Shown here: positions 28,176-37,525 of the stretch, piece by piece
Layout: each line of letters begins with the position of its first letter
Numbering within the stretch: position 1 is the stretch's first letter
Origin: Endozoicomonas arenosclerae
Lineage (GTDB): Bacteria; Pseudomonadota; Gammaproteobacteria; Pseudomonadales; Endozoicomonadaceae
DNA: 64,000 nt
Assembly (NCBI RefSeq): GCF_001562015.1
Contig: NZ_LASA01000116.1
Coordinates: forward strand, 1 to 64,000
Reading direction: 5' to 3'
Program-made: the position numbers and the translations under genes
The notes under the pieces: model-generated
What the model was told of the DNA's origin: nothing
The model's input: the letters and a program-made list of their open reading frames with translations, nothing else
Databases searched by the model: none

Positions 28176-29140
28176 AGATGTACAACTCAAAACAGTTGGG
28201 CCTAAGCCTTGTTGAGCTAATGGTAGCCATTGCTCTCAGCGCATTACTAATGCTGGGAGTAACAAGAATGTTTGCCGACTCATTAAATTCAAATGCCACA
28301 GAAACTGCTCTTTCCGAAATCAGAGAGAGTGCTCGTATAGCTATGGATATGATAAAGCGTGATATCAGGATGGTGGGGTTTCAAGGAGACTGTGCTCCTG
28401 CGACTATGAACGCTATGGAGAACTCTGTTCTTAATTTTGCTTCTCAAGCCTTAGGTGGAATTGAAGGGAATGGAACAACAAGCGATTCACTGATGATGTT
28501 CACAGCATCTGAGGATTTTGCTAATGCTGAAATCACCAATTTTTCAAATGCTGGCAACATTACACTAGACAACCCTGTTTCCTACGCTGCTAATGATATC
28601 TTCCTGATATCTGACTGCCAAAACGTCGCTATTTTCACCCCTGCAGGTGCTGGTGCAAATACACAACAAATCAGATCACAACAAAATATAGATACTAGTG
28701 ATTTTGTTATTCAAGCTACATGCTCCCCAGGAACACCATGTAGCCAGAGACACCCTTTATACCGAGTAGGCAGCATGGTGGGTGGTGTCCCTCAAGGCCT
28801 AGTATACGATATCAATGGTACCACCCTGCGCCGGGATGGCGTGGACATGGTCGACGGTATCGAAAATATGCAGGTACTGTATGGTGTAATTTTCAACAAC
28901 GGTCTTAGATACTGTGATATCGATGACTTTGGTAATGCTGCTGGTGACTGTCAGTGGCAGAACCTGAGGAAAATCAGGATCAGTCTCATATCTGTATCCA
29001 GATTAGCAGTGCACCCCCAACCTACTCAGCAAACTTTCCCTATTCTCAATACTGCAAATGCTAACAATCAATTCATTGCTAATGACAGACTCCTCAGAAG
29101 GGTTTTTACAACAACAATAAATTTAAGAAACCGAGGATAA
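28172..29140 (+). CDS. pilW: Type IV pilus minor pilin PilW, cluster D
   Basis: 322 residues. NSKQLG precedes LSLVELMVAIALSALLMLGV. The PilW motif EIRESARIAMDMIKRDIRMV and GFQGDC follow, then DGIENMQVLYGV near the C-terminus and a terminal INLRNRG. Base composition becomes visibly more A/T-rich from here through pilY1 than in clusters A to C. It is coupled to pilV and followed by pilX after 4 bases. Confidence 0.92.
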   Translation: MKMYNSKQLGLSLVELMVAIALSALLMLGVTRMFADSLNSNATETALSEIRESARIAMDMIKRDIRMVGFQGDCAPATMNAMENSVLNFASQALGGIEGNGTTSDSLMMFTASEDFANAEITNFSNAGNITLDNPVSYAANDIFLISDCQNVAIFTPAGAGANTQQIRSQQNIDTSDFVIQATCSPGTPCSQRHPLYRVGSMVGGVPQGLVYDINGTTLRRDGVDMVDGIENMQVLYGVIFNNGLRYCDIDDFGNAAGDCQWQNLRKIRISLISVSRLAVHPQPTQQTFPILNTANANNQFIANDRLLRRVFTTTINLRNRG

Positions 29141-29144
29141 CTCG

Positions 29145-29594
29145 ATGAGTAATATAGCCCCCTCAAACTCTGAAAGAGGTGCAATCTTATTCATCTCTTT
29201 GATTATTTTATTACTAGTTACTGTTATTGCAATTGGTTCAGTACGCTATGCCACTCTAGATCAACGCATTTCACTGACAGTGCAACAAAAGAATACAACG
29301 TTCCAGGCTGCTGAAAGTGGCTTAAGCCAAAATGAAAATGCAATGAACTTCAAGTTTGCCATTGACCAAGCAAGAGTGGACGGATACACGGAAACATTCA
29401 CTTTTACCGATACCTCTGGTTCTCAAGTCACAGCTCAGGCAACTACTAGACAAGTCGGTATCGTTCAAGGTCAAAGTTTGCGCTCGGATGGACTCAAGCT
29501 CTATCGATTCAGAACAGAAAGCAATGCAACTATGAATAATGCGAATACAGTCACAGATCTTGAGGCTGGTTTTGTTAAAGCGGTACTGGATTAA
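29145..29594 (+). CDS. pilX: Type IV pilus assembly protein PilX, cluster D
   Basis: 149 residues. NSERG precedes AILFISLIILLLVTVIAIGS with no Glu5. The PilX motif ATLDQRISLTVQQKNTTFQAAESGLSQNE is intact (Ala-Ala-Glu-Ser present). No cysteines are seen in the C-terminal half, unlike PilX A and C. It is followed by pilY1 after 13 bases. Confidence 0.9.
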   Translation: MSNIAPSNSERGAILFISLIILLLVTVIAIGSVRYATLDQRISLTVQQKNTTFQAAESGLSQNENAMNFKFAIDQARVDGYTETFTFTDTSGSQVTAQATTRQVGIVQGQSLRSDGLKLYRFRTESNATMNNANTVTDLEAGFVKAVLD

Positions 29595-29607
29595 CGGAAA
29601 CAGCCTT

Positions 29608-32600
29608 ATGAAATTTAGATCAATTAATGTAACACTGCTTACATCTATTTTACTCACTTCAAGCACTGCAACATGGAGTGACGATACCGATATTTTTCTG
29701 AGCAACCCAAATTACGATAGCTCAATCAAACCAAATGTTCTCTTTGTTCTTGATAATTCTGGATCGATGAACTGGGCGTTAACACGGAATAGCGATGCCC
29801 AGAATGGAGAAGATTCCAGGATGGATGTAATGCAAGAGTCATTTTCAGATATTCTTGGAAATGCATCCAATATTAATGCTGGCTTGATGAAACTTCATGC
29901 ACGAAGTGGTGAATCTTCACGACTAACCTTTCCAGTTACTGACATTGACTCACCATATGGCAGTAATATTTTGCTAGATGGTACACCTACACTGCTTGAA
30001 TCCAATGACGATGCGCAAGAATCTTTATCAGAACAGAGCGTTAACACAACATCAGAAAAACTGACTATTGGACTAACAGAAATACCTGGCACATCCAGCC
30101 AGGAGATTAACTCAACTATACAGTTTCCTGTTGATAATGCTGAGGGGGTCACAAACAGCGGACACTTCTGGTATAACACTAGTTACTTATCAATGTACCA
30201 GCATCCTGAATATGGTTATCAAACTAATGCTCTTTATTTTAGAAATCTGGGTATTCCATCTACAGCAACGATTGAAGAAGCAAAGATTATCTTTCGAGCA
30301 GCAGAAACGAACCATCAGGCTGCGACAGTAAGTATCAGTGCAGAAAAATCTAAAAGTGCCCAACCTCTTGATCAAGTAGTTCTTAGTAGTAGAAATAAGA
30401 CAAATTCAGTTACTTGGAATATCGAGCAATGGTCAAATGATACAAGCTACGATACTGTTGATATCAGCGCAATCATTCAGGCCGTTGTAGATGACTCAAG
30501 TCTAAACTGGACGCCTGAAGAAGAATTAAACAACCTCGCGTTATTTTTTGAAACTGTAGAGGGTGATCGACAAGCATATAAAAATAATAGCTCCACGTCC
30601 TCTTCTAGACACCCTAAATTGTATATAAAATACTCAATCCAGTCACAAGAAATTGATAGTCTGGTAGGTGTTCGCTTCCAAACTGTTGGAGTACCACAAG
30701 GATCTACTATTTCAAGTGCCTCACTTCAGTTTACAGCAGCAGAAAATGATAACAGTCCAATTACTATAGAAGTTCAGGCAGGCAGACCTGAGAATAATAA
30801 TAACAACTCATTTTCAAATTCTGATTCAAACCTCTCAAACAGGAGTATGTTTGATCCGATAGATTGGCTTCCTGGTCCATGGGCTATTGGGACGCCAGAG
30901 TCACCAAATCAGTATAGTGTTAATGTAACCTCTCTCTTTCAACAAGTAGTCAATGATAGTAACTGGTGTGGGAATGAAAGTGCTACGTTCTATCTTAAGA
31001 GAAAAGAAAATAGCCCAGAGGGCAAGAGGGTAGCGCATAGCTTTGATGGAGAAACTTCTAAAAAAGCCCGACTTGTTGTTGAGTATACCCCATCACCAAA
31101 TGGTGGCTGCAGAAATGAAATAATAAATACCCGTATACAGTCTAACAATTTTGATGCTTATGAAAGGCTCAGCGGTAGTAATCGAAATAGAGTCTACCTC
31201 TACAATTCTGTATATGTAAGCACCTCAAGAATGGCTGCTTTACACTATCCCGGACTTCAACTTAGGAAAGACGCTACAATTCTTAGTGCTCACCTTGAGT
31301 TAACAGCAAGTCATAACCGAAATGGATCTGCCTCAATTGAGATCAGGGCTGAAGATACAGACAGTTCACTAGCTATAGCCAGTCAAAATCGCAATATAAC
31401 CAACCGTTCTGGAAATGGAGTTTGGACTACAGCCTCCACAGCTTGGACAATTAACGAAGATTGGCAACAGTACACTACCTATCGTTCTCCTGATATCAAA
31501 GATGTGATAGAGGAAGTCATTGATAGAGATGGATGGAGTGCTGGGAATAACCTGACATTGCTTTTAAAAATGACGACAGGAAGCGAGAGAATATTTGTCA
31601 GTCATGATGATAACCCCACGTTCTCAGCAAGGCTTATATTAAAAGTAGCATCTGGGGGTGTGGATCAAAGCAGCGGTTATAAAGTTAAGGATCACCTGAT
31701 CTCATTAGTAAACAATATGTACTCTGATGGAGGGACACCAATAGTACCCACCTATTATGAGGCAGCTCAGTACTTTCGAGGTAACAACAGCCCAATAGTC
31801 AACTCTTGTCAGTTTAATCATTTTGTTTTGCTTACTGATGGCCAAGCAAACAGTAATACACAATCTGCAGTAAACGGGATTGCTAGTTTGACTGGAGAAA
31901 ACTGCTATTACGACAGTAATATTGACGGGGAAAGATGTGGAAGAACTCTCTCAGACTGGCTGGAAAATACAGATCTCAAGAGTAATATCGATGATAAAAA
32001 TAACGTTACAACTCATACTATAGCTTTTGCAACCCAAGCTGATAACACTGCAAAAAGCTTCATGGAGGATATCGCTGCAGAAGGAGAAGGTGGCTTCTAT
32101 ACACCATCAAATGCACAAGAACTGTCAGATGCATTCAATAAAATCATTAATGAGATAAATGAGAAAGAGAGTACATTTGCGGCACCAGGTGTAGCAGCTA
32201 ACTCATTTAACCAATCCCAACATCTGAATAAAATTTTTTACAGCGTATTCAAGCCTTCCCTCACTGATCGATGGATTGGTAATTTAAAAAAATACCAACT
32301 TCTGGAAAACAGCACTTCTGGTGTTACTGAAATCCACGATAGCAGTGAACCTGCTGTACCCGCTATTGACAGTAGCACTGGCTTTTTCAACGAATCCTCT
32401 CAAAGCTTCTGGAGTGCTACTCAAGATGGCAATAATGTTGATCAGGGTGGAGCTGCAAGCCGACTAAAAAATGCCAACGATAGAAAAATTTTCACCTACG
32501 TAGGAAACAGTCCTGCTGGAAATGCTGTATCAATAACCTCAGATAACAGGCTTTTAAAGACTACAAATACAGCCTTAACACCAGACTTGTTTGGCCTTAG

Positions 32601-34566
32601 CAGCAATAATGTATCCAGAAAAAATGATCTAATTAACTGGGCCAGGAATCCTAACACCTGGATGGGGGATCCACTCCATTCTACTCCCGCGCTGGTGAAC
32701 TATCGCTGCAGGAATCAAACTGAACAAAACTTGTTCCAATGCAGTGAGGATAATCTAGAACTGGCACTATTTATCGGTAGTAACGATGGAATGTTCCATG
32801 CATTCGACACCAATCCTGCTAGCGGTGAAGAACTGAATATGGAGTATTTCTCATACATCCCTCAGGAGTTACTGCCGATTCTTGATACCCTTGAAAAGAA
32901 TGAGTCAACAAGCCGGGTGGTTGGCCAACAAGGACGCCCATATGGATTGGATGGTGATATAACTGTATGGGTGAATGATAAAAATGGTAACGGTGTCATC
33001 TATGGCGGAGCGGATACGCTGGACTATGACAACGATAGCAGTACAAAGCTAATACCTGAAGACACTCTTAATCCTGGCGAGTTTGTATATGCCTATATTG
33101 GCATGCGACGAGGTGGACGAAATTACTATGCTCTGGATGTTACCGATCTAAGTAATCCAAAAATGCTATGGTTTATTCGTGGAGGTGAAGGTGACTTCAG
33201 CCGACTCGGTCAAACCTGGTCTAAGCCTATAAAAACTCAAATAAGAATAGGGAAAACACCAAATAGTTCTGCTGATACAAAGTTAAGTAGTAGCTTTACA
33301 GAGGTACTGGATGTTCTTGTGTTTTCGGGAGGTTATGACAACAGTCAAGATAGCTCTCCTACCTATCAATCTGACTCCATGGGAAATGCGTTATACATAG
33401 TTAATGCATCTACAGGGGAACTACTCTGGTCGGCTAGCACTGACAGTTCTTCTTCATTACAGTTAAATAAAATGCAGTACAGCATACCTGGTGGTGTAAG
33501 CCTTGCAGATTTACAAGGAGATGGATATCCAGATCAGATACTCTTTGGTGATACAGGTGGTCAGCTCTGGCGCCTGTACATAAATCAATGTATTCCTATC
33601 TCGGACAGTAATGGGGATTACAGCAATGATCACTGTGCAGTTACTTCAAGAAACGAGCTCTCTAACCTTGTATGGCCTTCAGATTCAGATGGAAGTGGAA
33701 CTTGGGATGCAGACGATGGGGTTATGGCCTATTTAGGCTACCCAACAGTTCAGGGAACATCACCCTTAGCTCAATCTCAAAATGCACGTAAATTCTACAC
33801 GCGTCCAGACATCACCACTTTTGGAAGAAATGGTCGCTTGAATATCGGTATTGCAATAGGCAGTGGAAAACGCTCAGACCCTCTAGGGCGGATTAATCAA
33901 CATACTGAGGATCGTTTTTTCTTCATTACCAGTCAAGAGCTATACAACCCCAGTTTCAGCCCTGACGGCAGTTCAGACAATCATAAATCCAAGTTATCAG
34001 TTCCATCGCATACGATGTATGACGTCAACAATAGTGATTTAGTGGAAGTAGGATACTCTCAAAACTCTGATGGTGACTACGTTACTTCAATACCGTCTGG
34101 CTCAGACACTCTAGAAAATGGTTGGTATTTAAAAATGTCTACCTTGCCTGGCCTTCATGAGAAAGTAATGAGTGACCCAACTATATATAACAGCACTATA
34201 TACTTCAGCAGCTTTACCCCAGAGGCTGACGCCACCAACACGTGCTCTGCAGTAACAGGTCGAAGTTACTCTTGGGAAGTCAAACTGGACGGAGAAATAA
34301 TAGAACGTCGAAGAATCAATACTAACGGTATAGTGGATGCTTCTGTTTTTATTCGATTGGCTGACGGTGGAACTCCTGGTGATGGAACTCCTGGTGGAGG
34401 AACTCCTGGTGGAGGAACTCCTGGTGGAGGAACTCCTGGTGGTGGAACTCCCGGCGGTGAAACTCCCGGTGGTGGTTCGACTTGTCTAATGTTTAACGGA
34501 ACCGATGGGAAAGAAGTCAGCTGCCCTGATTTTGAAGGCAGCAGTTACTGGAGACAGGTTAGATAG
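29608..34566 (+). CDS. pilY1: Type IV pilus tip adhesin PilY1 with split vWA domain and jelly-roll-like inserts, cluster D
   Basis: 1,652 residues from ATG 29608; the longer ORF from 29539 overlaps pilX and lacks a signal peptide at its start. A signal peptide ends STATWS. A vWA domain opens at residues 43-55 with NVLFVLDNSGSM, a canonical DxSxS MIDAS, and resumes only at about 690-800 (HFVLLTDGQAN near 738). Between them lie three repeats (about 150-345, 350-495 and 505-680), each with a TIxxAxLxF strand, an Asp-Ile-x-x-x-(I/L)xxVV helix and a final (R/K)LxxxY strand, like DNRLRE/CBM96-type jelly rolls. The C-terminal propeller carries FIGSNDGMFHAFD and a variant loop DLQGDGYPDQILFGD. A Gly-Thr-Pro repeat linker and a Cys-containing tail end the protein. 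It joins pilE after 2 bases. Confidence 0.92.
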   Translation: MKFRSINVTLLTSILLTSSTATWSDDTDIFLSNPNYDSSIKPNVLFVLDNSGSMNWALTRNSDAQNGEDSRMDVMQESFSDILGNASNINAGLMKLHARSGESSRLTFPVTDIDSPYGSNILLDGTPTLLESNDDAQESLSEQSVNTTSEKLTIGLTEIPGTSSQEINSTIQFPVDNAEGVTNSGHFWYNTSYLSMYQHPEYGYQTNALYFRNLGIPSTATIEEAKIIFRAAETNHQAATVSISAEKSKSAQPLDQVVLSSRNKTNSVTWNIEQWSNDTSYDTVDISAIIQAVVDDSSLNWTPEEELNNLALFFETVEGDRQAYKNNSSTSSSRHPKLYIKYSIQSQEIDSLVGVRFQTVGVPQGSTISSASLQFTAAENDNSPITIEVQAGRPENNNNNSFSNSDSNLSNRSMFDPIDWLPGPWAIGTPESPNQYSVNVTSLFQQVVNDSNWCGNESATFYLKRKENSPEGKRVAHSFDGETSKKARLVVEYTPSPNGGCRNEIINTRIQSNNFDAYERLSGSNRNRVYLYNSVYVSTSRMAALHYPGLQLRKDATILSAHLELTASHNRNGSASIEIRAEDTDSSLAIASQNRNITNRSGNGVWTTASTAWTINEDWQQYTTYRSPDIKDVIEEVIDRDGWSAGNNLTLLLKMTTGSERIFVSHDDNPTFSARLILKVASGGVDQSSGYKVKDHLISLVNNMYSDGGTPIVPTYYEAAQYFRGNNSPIVNSCQFNHFVLLTDGQANSNTQSAVNGIASLTGENCYYDSNIDGERCGRTLSDWLENTDLKSNIDDKNNVTTHTIAFATQADNTAKSFMEDIAAEGEGGFYTPSNAQELSDAFNKIINEINEKESTFAAPGVAANSFNQSQHLNKIFYSVFKPSLTDRWIGNLKKYQLLENSTSGVTEIHDSSEPAVPAIDSSTGFFNESSQSFWSATQDGNNVDQGGAASRLKNANDRKIFTYVGNSPAGNAVSITSDNRLLKTTNTALTPDLFGLSSNNVSRKNDLINWARNPNTWMGDPLHSTPALVNYRCRNQTEQNLFQCSEDNLELALFIGSNDGMFHAFDTNPASGEELNMEYFSYIPQELLPILDTLEKNESTSRVVGQQGRPYGLDGDITVWVNDKNGNGVIYGGADTLDYDNDSSTKLIPEDTLNPGEFVYAYIGMRRGGRNYYALDVTDLSNPKMLWFIRGGEGDFSRLGQTWSKPIKTQIRIGKTPNSSADTKLSSSFTEVLDVLVFSGGYDNSQDSSPTYQSDSMGNALYIVNASTGELLWSASTDSSSSLQLNKMQYSIPGGVSLADLQGDGYPDQILFGDTGGQLWRLYINQCIPISDSNGDYSNDHCAVTSRNELSNLVWPSDSDGSGTWDADDGVMAYLGYPTVQGTSPLAQSQNARKFYTRPDITTFGRNGRLNIGIAIGSGKRSDPLGRINQHTEDRFFFITSQELYNPSFSPDGSSDNHKSKLSVPSHTMYDVNNSDLVEVGYSQNSDGDYVTSIPSGSDTLENGWYLKMSTLPGLHEKVMSDPTIYNSTIYFSSFTPEADATNTCSAVTGRSYSWEVKLDGEIIERRRINTNGIVDASVFIRLADGGTPGDGTPGGGTPGGGTPGGGTPGGGTPGGETPGGGSTCLMFNGTDGKEVSCPDFEGSSYWRQVR
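34366..34470 (+). repeat. Seven tandem 15-bp units coding Gly-Gly-x-Thr-Pro in pilY1
   Basis: Seven consecutive 15-base units of the form GGNGGAACTCCTGGT, in frame, each encoding five residues (GGTPG register). Units 3 to 5 are identical; the outer ones carry point changes (GAT for GGA; CCC for CCT; GAA for GGA). They form a flexible linker before the last 30 residues of cluster D PilY1. Exact tandem copies of this length can gain or lose units by slippage without breaking the frame. Confidence 0.95.
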
Positions 34567-34568
34567 CC

Positions 34569-35006
34569 ATGAAAATTAAAATCAATAATGCGGAAGGCTT
34601 TACCCTGATAGAGATGATGATTGTTATCGCAATCATTGGGGTTTTAGCCGCTGTAGCTATCCCCAGTTATAACCAACACGTTCAGGATACCGCTGCTACA
34701 GACGCAAGAGCTTCACTGATTGGGTTGGCTAACGCTATGGAAAGGCATAGAGCTCAGAACGGCTCTTATCTGGGTGCAGCTGATGGAGGTGCTAATAATG
34801 GTGCACCTACGGTATATCACAGGCAAAGCCCTGAAACAGGACAGGCTAACTTTAACCTTACGATAACTGTTCCTGCTGGAGGGGCGACATATACTTTAAC
34901 TGCCACGGCTACGGGTGGTTCTGGTATAACTGCTGGAGATACAATAACTCTTACCTCTATTGGACAAAGGGCTGGAACAGGTACTCTAGCTAACGCCTGG
35001 AACTAG
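34569..35006 (+). CDS. pilE: Type IV minor pilin PilE, cluster D
   Basis: 145 residues. KINNAEG precedes FTLIEMMIVIAIIGVLAAVA, with Glu5 and the type IVa IPSYNQHV continuation. DARASLIGLANAMERHRAQNGSY is the usual alpha-beta region (compare xxLxxxAxxxExxxxxNxxY). No cysteine is present after the helix, so the D-region disulfide of PilE A and B is absent. It closes cluster D at the position where Pseudomonas pilE sits beside ispH; here a mutarotase gene intervenes. Confidence 0.9.
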   Translation: MKIKINNAEGFTLIEMMIVIAIIGVLAAVAIPSYNQHVQDTAATDARASLIGLANAMERHRAQNGSYLGAADGGANNGAPTVYHRQSPETGQANFNLTITVPAGGATYTLTATATGGSGITAGDTITLTSIGQRAGTGTLANAWN

Positions 35007-35010
35007 TCAC

Positions 35011-35040
35011 AAAAAAGCCCTCAGCAAAGCTGAGGGCTCC
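35011..35040 (-). terminator. Intrinsic terminator after the mutarotase gene
   Basis: A 10-bp perfect stem, AGCCCTCAGC (35016-35025) and GCTGAGGGCT (35029-35038), with a 3-base loop. The A-run 35011-35016 becomes a U-run when read leftward, so it terminates the minus-strand gene ending at 35060. It has no T-run on the plus side but could still slow transcription leaving pilE. Confidence 0.85.
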
Positions 35041-35059
35041 CTTCAAAAAACCAAAAAAA

Positions 35060-35920
35060 TCAATCAACAAAAATCTCAGCCGTCATGGTATGACTTACAC
35101 CAGATTCCAACTCAACAGGCACCTGCGGTAACGTCATGGTTTCAACACAGACCATGGACTTGTAGTCGTCTGTTGGGACATCATGCATTTTTTCTGCGCG
35201 GATCGGGCCTGGGTTCCAGACGACTGTTCCGTTGCTGCCGGATTTTTTGATGGTTATTTTTCTGCCTAAGCCTGGATCGTGGAGGATGCAGGTTTCCGTG
35301 TCATCAATGTAGGTTCTGTCGACTTCACCCTTGATGGTGACATCGCCTTCTTGAATGCAGGCTCGTCCTTCGTCGGCTTCGTCCAGGTAATGTTCTCCAT
35401 CCAAGCCTTCAACCCAGATCAAGTCGGTATTTGAGACAGTGAAGTATGTATGCAGAGCCTGACTGATTTCTACTTTTTTCTCTCCAGTGTTTTTGGAAGC
35501 CAGACTGATTTTTAAAGTTTCACCCACAATCACTTCGATACTCAGGGCTGCCTGTCCATCCCACTCAGGGATACTTTCAACAGGTAGAGATAGCACTACT
35601 CTGCTTTCACCACTCTCAAGCGCTTCGGATAACTCCAGTTTCCACAATTGAGTGCGGGCAAAACCATGGTTAGGGCCACCTTCTTTGCGAGGGCCAAACC
35701 ATGGCCAGCAGACAGGTACCCCACCACGAATAGGCTTACCCTCGGACATATCCGCCAACGGACTCATCCATAGTACTTTTTCCTGACCCTGTGGCTGATA
35801 GCTCATTACCTGTCCACCCTGCAAAGAAATCATAGCCTTCGCGAAACGATTCTCAATTTCCAGAACAGGCACAGCTCCCATCATTCTTGGTTTGATAGCG
35901 GGATCAGTTTGAAAAGTCAT
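35060..35920 (-). CDS. D-hexose-6-phosphate mutarotase / aldose 1-epimerase family (YeaD-like)
   Basis: 286 residues, the size of YeaD-type mutarotases, which interconvert the anomers of hexose 6-phosphates in the cytoplasm. The family segments are present: LQGGQVMSYQPQGQEKVLWMSP, RGGVPVCWPWFGP, GPNHGFARTQLW (with the conserved His and Arg), SQALHTYFTVS with the catalytic-site His, and VVWNPGPIRAEKMHDVP near the expected Glu position. It lies alone between cluster D and ispH, with terminators on both sides, so it is a single-gene unit. In Pseudomonas this place is empty, so it is probably an insertion into the conserved block. Confidence 0.87.
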   Translation of the reverse strand: MTFQTDPAIKPRMMGAVPVLEIENRFAKAMISLQGGQVMSYQPQGQEKVLWMSPLADMSEGKPIRGGVPVCWPWFGPRKEGGPNHGFARTQLWKLELSEALESGESRVVLSLPVESIPEWDGQAALSIEVIVGETLKISLASKNTGEKKVEISQALHTYFTVSNTDLIWVEGLDGEHYLDEADEGRACIQEGDVTIKGEVDRTYIDDTETCILHDPGLGRKITIKKSGSNGTVVWNPGPIRAEKMHDVPTDDYKSMVCVETMTLPQVPVELESGVSHTMTAEIFVD

Positions 35921-35984
35921 AGCAAAACTTCCTGCGTTGATAGAGGGGTAAGTCAGTGCAACAAATTTTATTATTCGAATATGA

Positions 35985-36012
35985 CAAAAAGCCCACTGAC
36001 GTGGGCTTTTGG
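35985..36012 (-). terminator. Intrinsic terminator after ispH
   Basis: AAAAGCCCAC (35987-35996), loop TGAC, GTGGGCTTTT (36001-36010). Read on the minus strand, the 10-bp stem ends in a U-run just after the ispH stop at 36018. It closes the fkpB-ispH unit and sits upstream of the mutarotase start. Confidence 0.85.
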
Positions 36013-36017
36013 GGGAT

Positions 36018-36962
36018 TCAAGCTTCTACGATACGAAGCTCTTTGGGCATGGTGAAGACAACATTTTCCTCTTCACCTTCAAGCTCTTCCGGCTCATCTG
36101 CACCCAGTTCAATTAAACGATTAATGACGCCTTTAACCAGGACTTCCGGGGCCGATGCACCTGCAGTAATGCCAAGGCTTTGTTTACCTTCCAACCATTC
36201 GGGCTTGATGTCATCAGCACCATCAACCAAGTAGGCTGACGAACCCGTTCTTTCTGCCAGTTCACGCAGACGATTGGAATTAGAGCTATTCACAGAACCC
36301 ACTACAAACACTGCATCGCATTCTGTGGCCAAAGCTTTTACAGCATCCTGGCGGTTCTGTGTGGCATAGCAGATATCGTCTTTTCTCGGACCCTGAATTT
36401 TTGGAAACTTGACTCTCAGAGCATCTATTACTCTAGCAGTGTCGTCCATTGAAAGCGTTGTCTGAGTCACATAAGCAAGATGTTCCGGATTTCTAACATC
36501 CAGTTTTTGGACATCTTCTTCCGTTTCCACCAGATACATGGTTCCGCCTTTAGAGGCATCGTACTGACCCATGGTGCCTTCCACTTCCGGATGACCATCA
36601 TGACCAATCAGCACACACTCCATTCCATCACGGGAATAGCGGACGACTTCCATATGTACTTTTTTGACCAGCGGGCAGGATGCATCAAACACTTTCAGGC
36701 CTCGGCGATCGGCTTCTTCTTCCACAGCCTTGGAAACACCGTGAGCACTGAAGATAACAATAACGTCATCGGGTACCTGATGAAGCTCTTCGACAAAAAC
36801 AGCACCGCGCGCCTTGAGGTTTTCAACCACAAACTTATTGTGAACTACTTCATGGCGCACATAGATAGGCGGCCCAAATACATCCAGAGCTCGATTGACG
36901 ATGTCGATTGCCCGGTCAACGCCTGCACAGAATCCCCGGGGATTTGCCAGCCTGATTTTCAT
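36018..36962 (-). CDS. ispH: 4-hydroxy-3-methylbut-2-enyl diphosphate reductase (IspH/LytB)
   Basis: Last step of the MEP isoprenoid pathway: reduces HMBPP to IPP and DMAPP with a [4Fe-4S] cluster. 314 residues, normal length. The three cluster cysteines are visible in [11 protein letters not shown] (N-terminus), [11 protein letters not shown] and [11 protein letters not shown]. Catalytic-site motifs [23 protein letters not shown] and [12 protein letters not shown] are all present. The start overlaps the fkpB stop (ATGA), so they are translationally coupled. Gene order lspA-fkpB-ispH is the standard gammaproteobacterial one. Confidence 0.97.
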   Translation of the reverse strand: MKIRLANPRGFCAGVDRAIDIVNRALDVFGPPIYVRHEVVHNKFVVENLKARGAVFVEELHQVPDDVIVIFSAHGVSKAVEEEADRRGLKVFDASCPLVKKVHMEVVRYSRDGMECVLIGHDGHPEVEGTMGQYDASKGGTMYLVETEEDVQKLDVRNPEHLAYVTQTTLSMDDTARVIDALRVKFPKIQGPRKDDICYATQNRQDAVKALATECDAVFVVGSVNSSNSNRLRELAERTGSSAYLVDGADDIKPEWLEGKQSLGITAGASAPEVLVKGVINRLIELGADEPEELEGEEENVVFTMPKELRIVEA

Positions 36963-37444
36963 GCCTCAGTGCTCTCTCTTTGTGTATGAGCTTCTGGAGT
37001 TTGAGCCACTTGAGTGATATTCAGAATTTTCACCTCAAACAGCAGCTCTTTGCCAGCCAGCGGGTGGTTGAAGTCTACCTCAACATGGCTTTCTGTAAGC
37101 CCTGTTACCACACCTGCCAGCTCTGAATTGGCCGCATCTGCAAAAGACACCACCAGACCTTCCTGCAGGTCCATATCACCAGAAAAAGTGTCTCTGGCAA
37201 ACTCTCTGATGTTTTCAGGATTGGGCATACCAAAAGCTCCTGCAGGAGGGATTCTGTAGCTGCCCTGATCGCCAGCTGTCAGCCCGTAGATAACCTGTTC
37301 AAAGCCCTGAGGCAAGTTACCATCACCTACTACAAAGGAAGCAGGCTGACCCTCAAAGTTGCTGTCTACCACCTGCCCGTCTTCCAGTTTCAGGGCAAAG
37401 TGCAGAGTCACCTGCTTGCCAGGTCCTACCACAACATCAGACAT
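36959..37444 (-). CDS. fkpB: FKBP-type peptidyl-prolyl cis-trans isomerase (SlpA/FkpB)
   Basis: 161 residues from ATG 37444 ([20 protein letters not shown] in the family frame); the longer ORF to 37513 has no support. It is an SlyD/SlpA-type prolyl isomerase: [60 protein letters not shown], then the inserted chaperone flap and [18 protein letters not shown]. It is expected in the cytoplasm. It is coupled by overlap to ispH and lies 81 bases after the lspA stop. Confidence 0.93.
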   Translation of the reverse strand: MSDVVVGPGKQVTLHFALKLEDGQVVDSNFEGQPASFVVGDGNLPQGFEQVIYGLTAGDQGSYRIPPAGAFGMPNPENIREFARDTFSGDMDLQEGLVVSFADAANSELAGVVTGLTESHVEVDFNHPLAGKELLFEVKILNITQVAQTPEAHTQRESTEA

Positions 37445-37525
37445 TGTTTTTCTAAACCCGCTCTCGAAAAATCCATTCACAGACAGAGGCAGGCCATGAT
37501 CAGCCCACCTCAAAATCCAATATAC

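Noticed and set aside
34366-34470. CRISPR-like array
   Set aside because: Units are contiguous 15-mers without spacers and lie in frame inside pilY1.
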